Shown piece by piece: positions 1 through 7,655 of a DNA stretch of 64,000 nucleotides. This stretch comes from Parapristionchus giblindavisi. Taxonomy: Eukaryota > Nematoda > Chromadorea > Rhabditida > Diplogasteridae. The stretch lies in assembly GCA_943737045.1 (NCBI GenBank), contig CALSFV010000213.1, positions 309,001-373,000 of the forward strand, written 5' to 3'. Each line of letters opens with the position of its first letter. The stretch's first letter is position 1. A program made the translations under genes and the position numbers. The notes under the pieces are model-generated. The model was given only the letters and a program-made list of their open reading frames with translations. It made no database searches and was not told the origin of the DNA.

Positions 1-361
1 ACACCATGGGTGTTGCTGAAAATCTATCTTGTCATGAATTATTTTGAGCCAAAATGTACACTTCGGTCTATGTAGCAGGTGTGAAAGCTAATGGGTCGAG
101 GTGAACTGAGATCTCTCTTATTCAGATTTTTTTGCTCTTTCAAATGATATATAACACCATGGGTGGTTCTGAAAATCTATCTTGTCATGAATTATTTTGA
201 GCCAAAATGTACACTTCGGTCTATGTAGCAGGTGTGAAAGCTAATGGGTCGAGGTGAACTGAGATCTATCTTATTCAGATTTTTTTGCTCTTTCAAATGA
301 CATATAACACCATGGGTGTTGCTGAAAATCTATCTTGTCATGAATTGTTTTGAACCAAAAT
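1..361 (+). repeat. 153-bp satellite, 2.3 monomers at the window edge
   Basis: Three successive starts of the motif ACACCATGGGTG lie at 1, 154 and 307, giving a period of 153 bp. The last monomer is of the edge type (GAATTGTTTTGAACC in place of GAATTATTTTGAGCC) and breaks off at about 361, where module M begins abruptly. The array presumably continues to the left of the window. Confidence 0.95.
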
Positions 362-372
362 AGAGAAATAGT

Positions 373-753
373 GTGCGCAATGAAGAAGCCATTGAGTCAC
401 ATTCTCACTTTAGCATGTACAGGAACAGAGTGGCATCTTTCATCGGCTCGGGGTTCACGAGTCGGTTGCATGCGATACCGGTATCAGGTACCAAGATCTT
501 GGTACTGATGAGGAACATCCGGGAAGAGGTAGACCAATCTCTGTTTCCACCGCTACCAACCGAAAAAGCATCCGAAAGAAGGTGTTTCGAAACCGCGAGC
601 ATCAGGAGACTCGATATCTCGAACACACCCGTTCGTCGTCTCCTCAAGTTTCAGCTGACTCTTCTCCCTTACGTGTACCGTAAACTGTACGAAGCGAATG
701 AGCGACAGATCAAGCTGAGAACGGCACCCTCAACTGTTTCTTCATTGCGATAG
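373..753 (+). pseudogene. Unrecognised ORF, 126 codons, 5'-truncated copy
   Basis: This is an open frame of 126 codons ending in TAG at 751-753. The same frame is 148 codons long in the other two copies (17379-17825 minus, 49799-50245 plus), where the 5' part is not deleted. The protein is rich in Arg and Ser and shows no motif I recognise. The frame stays open past the TAG to 1356, so the TAG may interrupt what was once a longer coding region. A minus-strand frame also exists at 405-647, and I cannot say which strand, if either, was coding. Confidence 0.3.
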
Positions 754-876
754 GTCTGCGCACTTCAGCACGATGTTCAGCGACGAGAATATTTTACCTT
801 CGAAGGCAACCTGAATATCGAGATCAACAGAGTCATCGCCTCTGATCCTGAAGAAACCTACAACAGAGCTGGAGTC

Positions 877-1356
877 ATGGGTCACATCAGTCATCCACAC
901 TGCGCCAAAGTTTTAGCTGTTTTTTGCCCAACTGGAACACCCCTCTCGTTTTTGCCACTCTATGTGTCTAGATCAATAAGGCGTATTATACCAAGCATAT
1001 TAATATTCATGGATATTAATATTAAACAACATGATGGTACAGCCATTACAGAGCTTTATAACAAAACGGACGATTATAATTTTGTTGTGATCAGATATCC
1101 TCACTATCTCTCCAGTATTCCAACATATATTGGTGTTAACACATTTACCTGTGAAGTACTTCGAATTTATATAAATTCTACTCGGTTTGATAGTTTTGTA
1201 GAACGAGTGAAATCTCTAATAGCATATAATAAGAAAATACAATATCCCGAAACATTAATTAAAAGTAGCCTATTCAGGCTACTCAATAAACATCCTATAA
1301 TTAGCTTGAGATATAACAAAACCAACGCCGAAATTTGCTTATATATCTTAGACTAA
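877..1356 (+). pseudogene. RT thumb-like fragment, possibly Penelope-type
   Basis: The 159-codon frame contains FMDINIK, then TELYNKTDDYNF, IRYPHYLSSIP and VLRIYINSTRFDSF, and later YPETLIKSS. This order resembles the region after the catalytic palm in Penelope-like reverse transcriptases (FLDI.I, Y.KPTD, HP...IP, RI.R, F....L, YP). The resemblance is from memory and unverified. The catalytic YADD region is not seen, so at most it is a C-terminal remnant. The frame is open from 754, directly after the TAG that ends the preceding ORF. A T6 run near 917-923 (T5 in the other copies) keeps it in frame with that upstream part here only. Confidence 0.35.
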
Positions 1357-1527
1357 AATTCATTTCAAAAATACTTTAATTGAAAGAGCAAAGATCAATT
1401 TTAAAAGAAATATTCTCGAGAAATTGCTACATAGAACTACAATCAATATCAGACTATACATATAGGTAGATCAAACGCCACTCTCTCGTCTCTGCGCACT
1501 ATCTAACTTTACAACCTGCACTCTCTC

Positions 1528-1869
1528 ATGTCTACACACTCTATCATCCTTGCTCTCGCGCCAATTGAACATATTCCGTTCCGATCGAATCAATTAGTAA
1601 GTTCATATGCAAATTGTTCCCATTCATTCATCGACGCGACAACAAAGCGATTTACATATGAGGAGCATTCATTTATCATTTCATCGGTGTTTTCACTCAT
1701 TGACCAGTCGTCCTCTCACCATGAACTTCGTCTTCATCAACTACAACAACGGCCTGTTTACTTTTCATTATGCGCTTATCTTTCACTGATTGCGACACTA
1801 TTGGGCTTATTCAGTGGGCAATTCTTAGATCGTTTCATGTCATGTCTTTTTCAAAGTAGCGCGAACTAG
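1528..1869 (+). CDS. Hypothetical small protein, 113 aa
   Basis: This ATG-to-TAG frame is identical in predicted protein to 51019-51360 and is truncated in the inverted copy at 16348-16605. It is rich in Ser, His and Leu, with a hydrophobic stretch near the C-terminus (about residues 80-105, YFSLCAYLSLIATLLGLFSG) that could be one membrane segment. There is no family match I can name. Identity between copies reflects recent duplication and does not prove selection. The start is the first ATG in a pyrimidine-rich stretch. It may well be non-coding. Confidence 0.2.
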   Translation: MSTHSIILALAPIEHIPFRSNQLVSSYANCSHSFIDATTKRFTYEEHSFIISSVFSLIDQSSSHHELRLHQLQQRPVYFSLCAYLSLIATLLGLFSGQFLDRFMSCLFQSSAN

Positions 1870-1881
1870 TATTACATTAGT

Positions 1882-2054
1882 ATCTTGGTATGCAGCTACA
1901 GTGCGGCCTGAGTGAGTCATTCGTTTATCGATTGACGCGATTCTCAGGTTAGGTCGATGATCATCCCTTGTTCCTCCGGCTTGGGAGCTAAACGTGCCTC
2001 TTGTACGTCAATGCACTGTAGTGTTCGGCCAGAGACAGCATACCAGGGTAGCGT
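1882..2054 (+). repeat. Diverged direct repeat, copy 1
   Basis: The segment starting ATCTTGGTATGCAGC and ending near AGACAGCATACCAGGG recurs at 2234-2420 with substitutions and indels. The best conserved part is about 85 bp, around TTGTTCCTCCGGCTTGGGAG and GTGTTCGGCCAGAGACAGCA. It is non-coding as far as can be seen. In the right module the matching copy 1 is at 51373-51545. Confidence 0.8.
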
Positions 2055-2233
2055 AAAATAGATAATATTAATAACATTATAATAATTTAGTCATGTCAAG
2101 CGATCATCGCTAGTTATATGTAGTATAGATAGGTGATACAAAGTTAGGGAGAAACTTTCATTGGCGAAGTGTGCTATAGCTTCATTTCTTATCATTTTAG
2201 TCTATGTACGGCGCAGATTAGAATTAGGTTGCA
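2055..2233. other. AT-rich spacer between direct repeats
   Basis: Nothing gene-like is seen. The stretch is AT-rich, near identical to about 51546-51724, and contains no tandem repeat or dyad of note. Confidence 0.6.
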
Positions 2234-2420
2234 ATCTTGGTATGCAGCCACAGTACCACTTGAGTCATTCTTGATTTTGGAGTTTGAATGCTCTCGTGTT
2301 TATGCAGGTCCGGCTATCTGCCCGATCATCCCTTGTTCCTCCGGCTTGGGAGCTTAACGTGCCTCTTGTACGTCAGCATGTACTGTGGTGTTCGGCCAGA
2401 GACAGCATATCAAGGTTGCA
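2234..2420 (+). repeat. Diverged direct repeat, copy 2
   Basis: This is the second copy of the 1882-2054 element, about 352 bp downstream. In the right module the homology stops inside this copy, at about 2258 (right 51752), where an unrelated 768-bp segment begins. The full second copy is therefore present only here. Confidence 0.75.
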
Positions 2421-2718
2421 TAGCTGGGAGTGAATAGAAAAGTGATGCATAGGGAACAAGCATATAAGAAGGACCTGAAAAAACTTAGGCAGTTTCACTT
2501 CTTGATTAGTTGAGAAGTTTCTTAGAAAATATTTTTCCAAAACTATTCATGAACAGATTGTACTTTTTCTTTACAGACAAACTTTCATCCGTCGTCATGG
2601 AGAAAAGAAGAGCTATTGCGATAGATTTTAATTAATACATTTTTTTAAAGCTCGTCAAAACGTATTTTCTTTTTTTCTTTCTTTTATTGAGTTCACTCTT
2701 TCCCACTTTCTTGTATTC
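2421..2718 (+). promoter_or_regulatory. Left-copy-specific segment with promoter-like signals
   Basis: A TATAAG box at 2463 is followed 28 bp later by GCAGTTTCACTT (about 2490), resembling an initiator. At about 2565-2577 there is a pyrimidine tract ending TTTACAG like a 3' splice acceptor, and an ATG at 2597 opens a frame of only 12 codons. The rest is T-rich. Core-promoter-like spacing is seen, but such motifs occur by chance in AT-rich DNA and no gene follows. Treat this as a weak candidate for a captured promoter and first exon. Confidence 0.2.
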
Positions 2719-2751
2719 AGTATCGTTTCTTCCTTCACTCTTGTTGCTTCC

Positions 2752-3000
2752 TTGTTTCTTGATATTTTCATTTTATCTTTGCTTTTACTCGGATTGATTA
2801 TTGATATCTGGACTTGGTTTGGGTTCCTAGCAATCAATGGCCAAAAATTGTTTCTTTTTGATACTTCTTTTCTCTCCTTGCTAATACCTATTCTTTTGAT
2901 CTTTGATATCTGGACTGGGTGTGATTGCGAAATGGAATGCTATGCTGTTTTTAAAATATGCAAATTCAAGGGGTTCCGTCGACGGATTCCAAATATGTAA
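2752..3000 (+). other. T-rich hydrophobic ORF, probably non-coding
   Basis: This 82-codon frame is rich in Leu, Ile and Phe with internally repeated text (IIDIWTWFGF, then LIFDIWTG about 33 residues later). It reflects a DNA duplication about 100 bp apart around GATATCTGGACT. The counterpart at 52556-52804 differs by several bases, and nearly all of the differences change the amino acid, which argues against protein-level selection. Its end overlaps the flank repeat at 2893-3117. Confidence 0.2.
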
Positions 3001-3117
3001 ATTTAATTGAAATGAAACTAGTGCGGTTGGCTCCTTCGAGATATGCAAATGCAATTAGCTGTCTGAAAAGCGGTTCTAAAATTTTAAAACAAAAAAAGCG
3101 TTGCGCTCTTCCCCCTT
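2893..3117 (+). repeat. Upstream flank repeat (F1) of the 139-bp array
   Basis: F1 aligns with 5428-5667 downstream of the array. Shared landmarks in the same order are GATCTTTGAT, CTGGACTGGGT, GGA(A/C)TGCTATGCTG, the dyad TCCGTCGACGGAT, CAAAT(A/G)TG(T/C)AAATT, AAAATGAA or GAAATGAA, GTGCGG or ATGCGGCTG, ATATGCAAAT, and GCGTTGC followed by a C-run. The pair is clearly diverged, much older than the module duplication. Octamer-like ATGCAAAT elements appear here at about 2957 and 3042. Confidence 0.75.
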
Positions 3118-3325
3118 AAAAATAGGGGCTTGGTAAGTGGGTATTCCAGAAAGAAATGGCTAAAATTATATACCATATCCCATATGTACGTAAATGTTTT
3201 TCGCTTATCGATTGAACGACAATGAACGACTAATGATCTATCTTACCAGTTATAATTTTAATGACAATTTTGCGACAACCATTAGTTGCAAATACCACAT
3301 CACAGTCCACCGGGAGCACGGCAAA
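3118..3325. other. Unique AT-rich spacer before the 139-bp array
   Basis: This 208-bp stretch has no ORF, tandem repeat or recognised motif. Its counterpart in the right module is 52923-53130. Confidence 0.5.
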
Positions 3326-5136
3326 GAAAATCGATAATCATCATTTAGATTAGGTATTGATTGATTGATCTACCGATATTCATGCACTAATTGATATCTG
3401 AAGATGATTACCGTAATCTTCAGGAGGAGGACGTATCGAGACGAGGACGACTACGAAATGTAAGGAAATCGATAATCACAATTTACAGAAGGTATTGATT
3501 GATTGATCTATCGATATTCATGCACTAATTGATATCTGAAGCTGATTACCGTAATCTTCAGGAGGAGGACGTATCGAGACGAGGACGACTACGAAATGTA
3601 AGGAAATCGATAATCACAATTTACAGAAGGTACATATTGATTGATTGATCTATCGATATTCATGCACTAATTGATATCTGAAGATGATTACCGTAATTTT
3701 CAGGAGGAAGACGCGCCGAGACGAGGACGACAACGAAATGTGAGGAAATCGATAATCACAATTTACAGAAGGTATTGATTGATTGATCTATCGATATTCA
3801 TGCACTAATTGATATCTGAAGCTGATTATAGTAATCTTCAGGAGGAAGACGCGCCGAGAAGGGAAGGACGACAACGAAATGTGAGGAAATCGATAATCAC
3901 AATTTACAGAAGGTATTGATTGATTGATCTATCGATATTCATGCACTAATTGATATCTGAAGCTGATTATAGTAATCTTCAGGAGGAAGACGCGCCGATA
4001 AGGGAAGGACGACAACGAAATGTGAGGAAATCGATAATCACAATTTACAGAAGGTATTGATTGATTGATCTATCGATATTCATGCACTAATTGATATCTG
4101 AAGCTGATTATAGTAATCTTCAGGAGGAAGACGCGCCGATAAGGGAAGGACGACAACGAAATGTGAGGAAATCGATAATCACAATTTACAGAAGGTATTG
4201 ATTGATTGATCTATCGATATTCATACACTAATTGATATCTGAAGCTGATTACCGTAATCTTCAGGAGGAAGACGCGCCGAGAAGGGAAGGACGACAACGA
4301 AATGTGAGGAAATCGATAATCACAATTTACAGAAGGTATTGATTGATTGATCTATCGATATTCATGCACTAATTGATATCTGAAGCTGATTATAGTAATC
4401 TTCAGGAGGAAGACGCGCCGATAAGGGAAGGACGACAACGAAATGTGAGGAAATCGATAATCACAATTTACAGAAGGTATTGATTGATTGATCTATCGAT
4501 ATTCATGCACTAATTGATATCTGAAGCTGATTATAGTAATCTTCAGGAGGAAGACGCGCCGAGAAGGGAAGGACGACAACGAAATGTGAGGAAATCGATA
4601 ATCACAATTTACAGAAGGTATTGATTGATTGATCTATCGATATTCATGCACTAATTGATATCTGAAACTGATTACCGTAATCTTCAGGAGGAAGACGCGC
4701 CGAGACGAGGACGACAACGAAATGTGAGGAAATCGATAATCACAATTTACAGAAGGTATTGATTGATTGATCTATCGATATTCATACACTAATTGATATC
4801 TGAAGATGATTACCGTAATCTTCAGGAGGAGGACGTGCCGAGACGAGGACGACTACGAAATGTGAGGAAATCGATAATCACAATTTACAGAAGGTATTGA
4901 TTGATTGATCTATCGATATTCATGCACTAATTGATATCTGAAGCTGATTATAGTAATCTTCAGGAGGAAGACGCGCCGATAAGGGAAGGACGACAACGAA
5001 ATGTGAGGAAATCGATAATCACAATTTACAGAAGGTATTGATTGATTGATCTATCGATATTCATGCAATAATTGATATCTGAAGATGATTACCGTAATCT
5101 TCAGGATGAGGACGCGCCGAGACGAGGACGACAACG
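3326..5136 (+). repeat. 139-bp tandem array, about 13 copies
   Basis: The unit is 138-142 bp. It contains AAATCGATAATCACAATTTA, a TGATTGATTGATCTATCGAT stretch, TTCATGCACTAATTGATATC, a hairpin-forming segment CTGAAGATGATTACCGTAAT followed by CTTCAG, and a purine-rich GGAGGAGGACG part. Two subtypes alternate: GAGACGAGGACG and a 3-bp longer GAGAAGGGAAGGACG. No open frame runs through the array. The last unit carries GGATGAGGACGCG and leaves the repeat at ACAACGCTGAGGG. Confidence 0.95.
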
Positions 5137-5427
5137 CTGAGGGTAATGGAATGTGTTAAAGGGAAGCCTGCTTATTTAAATATTCTTTTAAATATTTTTA
5201 CCATTATCCTTTAATCGATATATTTTCACGTTTAGCACATCGTCTCAGGTTGGAATGGACTAAATTGGGGGGGGGGGGGGCAAGTGTGAACTAATTTAGT
5301 AGCGCTGATTCTTGCGTTGGACTTATTGTCGTCTTTCTTGTACTTGTATCCATTATTATTTCTTTCATTGCTCCTTTTCTCCTTCTTTATTCCGTACTCT
5401 TTCTTTGTGCTTGCATATTTATATTTT
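5137..5427. other. Spacer with G-run and pyrimidine-rich DNA
   Basis: A run of 14 G lies at 5267-5280 (8 G in the right copy). It is followed by a T- and C-rich stretch that probably corresponds to the T-rich DNA upstream of F1. No gene is seen. Confidence 0.6.
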
Positions 5428-5667
5428 TCTTGATCTTTGATCTGTGGACTGGGTTTGGACTGCTGCGCATTGGACTGCTATGCTGAAAATGAAAAAAAAA
5501 AGAAAAATGAACTGGATCCGTCGACGGATCCCAAATGTGCAAATTAAATTAAAATGAAGTGATGCGGCTGATAGCAGGGAAATATGCAAATATAATTGGT
5601 TGTCATGAATGCAAAGTGCCCGGCCGGGCCAAAAATTAAAAATGCTCTGCGTTGCCCCCCCCCTCCC
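5428..5667 (+). repeat. Downstream flank repeat (F2) of the 139-bp array
   Basis: F2 is a diverged direct copy of F1 (2893-3117). It contains the perfect 18-bp palindrome GGATCCGTCGACGGATCC at 5514-5531; in F1 the outer bases have changed and only the core is symmetrical. ATGTGCAAATT and ATATGCAAAT follow at positions equivalent to those in F1. It ends in a run of 9 C after GCGTTG. Confidence 0.75.
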
Positions 5668-6505
5668 TATTGTGTAAGGTCATAAGCAGCGATGATATGT
5701 TTAATTAAATTATTAATGTGGTATTCGTTGATATTGTATCACATATACTAATATGTGTTTGAATATCGATTTTCCATTGGAAGAGATTCGAGATATTCGT
5801 ACAGTATCTCGTATCTCTTGCTTTGTTCATGAAAGATTAATGATATATCATATCAGGTTTATATTCTAATGATATTTTCGAGCAGTTGTACAATGTTAAA
5901 AAATATATGAAGAAAGAAGATTGCTAGCAGGTTAGTTTAGAATATTAATGTACCTAAGTTTATACAATTCTATAAGTTTTAAAATTTAGGGACGGATGGA
6001 GTAATATTTTCGCTGATTTCACACGAATACTGTATTGTTCTTTCATTAGTGAGGTGAGCTATTTTTTGAAAAATTGATTATTTTTAAATACAATTATTTG
6101 AGTCTTATTCAATGTTTATTCATTCCAGATATCAAGGAATCGCAATCACCAATATACTGAAGTATTGATTGAATGAAAATCTACTATTGATCTCGTTGGC
6201 GACCCCGGGGAGATCAATATTGTGGATTAATCATCATTTTCCTTCCTCGCAAAAGCTTACAAGCTTGGAAGACGACCATATTATGCATAAATGTTAAAAA
6301 TCACATTTCACTTATATCACATTGTATGGGATCTTTCAAACTCACAAGGAGTCTCTTTTGCCTTAAGGTGGCGAAAACCGATGGTTATTTCCAGAATTTC
6401 TAGTTCCAACAAGGCAGTTCCAGAATGGGGTAGCACCGAAATCAAATGTTTCCTTGGTATATCTGTTTTAAAATATTGCAATATATATACCAAAAGGATG
6501 CACGT
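5668..6505. other. AT-rich end of module M without a gene
   Basis: No convincing gene is seen. A 78-codon frame at 6291-6527 runs into satellite and is identical in the right copy, but it has no recognisable features. At 5984-6003 is ATTTAGGGACGGATGGAGTA, whose complement reads like a plant Stowaway MITE end (TACTCC.TCCGTCCC). At 6185-6194 and 6210-6219 lie perfect 10-bp inverted repeats (TATTGATCTC) around a GC-rich 15-bp loop. The module ends at GGATGCAC before the satellite resumes. Confidence 0.5.
6185..6219. repeat. 10-bp dyad with GC-rich loop
   Basis: TATTGATCTC (6185-6194) and GAGATCAATA (6210-6219) are perfect inverted repeats enclosing 15 bp that include GGCGACCCC. It is a GC-rich island in AT-rich DNA, conserved unchanged at 60071-60105. 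Function is unknown. Confidence 0.6.
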
Positions 6506-7024
6506 GAAAGCTTATGGATCGACGTAAACTAAGAGGGACCTTATTCAGAATTTTTTTCTCTTTCAAATGGTATATAACAAGATGGGTGTTGCTGAAAATC
6601 TCTCTTGTCATGAATTGTTTTGAACCAAAATGTACAAAGTAATGAAAAATAATTTTCTAGTTCGGCCAGTTTAGCGACTTTCTGCATGGGAACATACTTA
6701 TATTATTTAGATTTTTTTCTCTGTCACCGAGTATATTACATGATAGGCATCAAATGATATATAACACCATGGGTGTTGCTAAAATTCTTTCTTGTCATGA
6801 ATTGTTTTGAGCCAAAATGTACACTTCGGTCAATGTAGCATGTGTGAAAGCTTATGGATCGACTTGAACTGAGATCTATCTTATTCAGAATTTTTTGCTC
6901 TTTCAAATGATATATAACACCATGGGTGTTGCTAAAATCTATCTTGTCCAGAATTATTTTGAGCCAAAATGTACACTTCGGTCAATGTAGCAGGTGTGAA
7001 AGCTTATGGATCGACGTGAACTGA
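6506..7024 (+). repeat. Satellite, edge monomers
   Basis: These are diverged 153-bp monomers directly after module M. The first starts with GAAAGCTTATGGATCGACGT, the same stretch found immediately before module M at 49657-49678. The second carries a truncated copy (about 6635-6750) of the 177-bp insertion described at 7915-8091. Confidence 0.85.
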
Positions 7025-7655
7025 CAAGGGAATGGTCTCAATTCGGCCTGGCCTTATGAGATGTCAATAGTGTGACTAAAATTAGTTATATATGCTGATC
7101 GCAAAACCGTTTTTAGACAGTGCCTAATCGACCTGAGCTTCGAGAAAATCGATATTGAAATTTGTCTTTCTGGGCTGATTCGAAAGTTTATGCTGTCTCC
7201 TACACTAAAATATCCCGATGAGTGCGTTAACTCATCTATCAACTATCGAGACAACGAACTGCTTTCCTATTTTCTTTTCTGGTTTTCATAATAACTGCAA
7301 AATATTTCAATCTTTCGGCAAGAAAAAAATCAGCAAAAGAAAATTGCATCAAAGGGATCGAACCCGTGGCAATCAAAAAAGAACGTGGACACCTTATCCA
7401 CTACACTGCGTAAGACAACGTCTTGATAGCTTTTAGGGGGGCTAATGAACCCATCGGGATAGTTTAGTGTAGGAGACCATGCGAACTTTCGAATCGACCA
7501 GCCGGCCAAGAAAGGCAAATTTCAAGATCGATTTTCTCGAAGCTCAGCTCGATTAGGCACTGTCTAAAAACGGATTTGCGAACGGCATATATAACCAATT
7601 TTAGTCACACTATTGACATCTCATAAGGTCAGGCCGAATTGAGACCATTCCCTTG
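7025..7655. mobile_element. Fold-back (MITE-like) DNA element, 631 bp
   Basis: The ends are long terminal inverted repeats of about 200 bp and roughly 90 percent identity, starting CAAGGGAATGGTCTCAATTC and ending with its complement. The element sits in a satellite monomer between copies of TGA (7022-7024 and 7656-7658), consistent with a 3-bp target duplication, because the uninterrupted monomer reads GAACTGAGATC. There is no transposase ORF, so it is non-autonomous. The centre (about 7240-7440) holds a tRNA-like sequence on the minus strand. The superfamily cannot be assigned from the ends alone. Confidence 0.85.
7346..7418 (-). pseudogene. tRNA-like sequence inside the fold-back element
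   Basis: On the minus strand a B-box-like GGGTTCGATCCC (7354-7365 on the plus strand) follows an A-box-like AGTGTAGTGGATAAGG at about 7392-7410. No acceptor stem can be formed, so it is a decayed tRNA or the head of a tRNA-derived SINE. Downstream in the sense direction comes TTTTCTTTTGCT, a tail shared with the tRNA-like sequence at 52224-52297. Confidence 0.5.

Larger units (their letters stand above)
362..6505 (+). other. Module M, left copy, 5' end deleted
   Basis: This non-satellite block lies between two satellite arrays. It is colinear with 49854-60391 on the same strand and partly with 17771-16346 on the opposite strand. Relative to the right copy it lacks about 400 bp at the 5' side (equivalent of about 49454-49853), has a different segment at 2259-2718 (right: 51753-52520), and has a shorter 139-bp array. 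It holds decayed ORFs, direct repeats and AT-rich DNA. It may be a composite mobile element or a captured genomic fragment; no terminal inverted repeats are visible at its edges. Confidence 0.8.

Noticed and set aside
140..345. CENP-B box in the satellite monomer
   Set aside because: TTCGGTCTATGTAGC shares only the first TTCG and one A with the consensus; the CGGG part is absent.
3390..3480. Hammerhead ribozyme in the 139-bp repeat
   Set aside because: CTGAAGA matches the CTGANGA core and GAAA occurs further on, but no stem II connects them and stems I and III are missing.
3326..5136. CRISPR-like array
   Set aside because: Units are contiguous with no unique spacers, and the context is eukaryotic; it is a plain tandem repeat.
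6291..6527. 78-codon ORF (also 60177-60413)
   Set aside because: It crosses from module M into satellite, has no recognisable composition or domain, and its identity between copies is explained by recent duplication.
7054..7518. ORFs of 62-72 codons within the fold-back element (also 60940-61404)
   Set aside because: They lie in the inverted ends and the tRNA-like core; no transposase motif is present.
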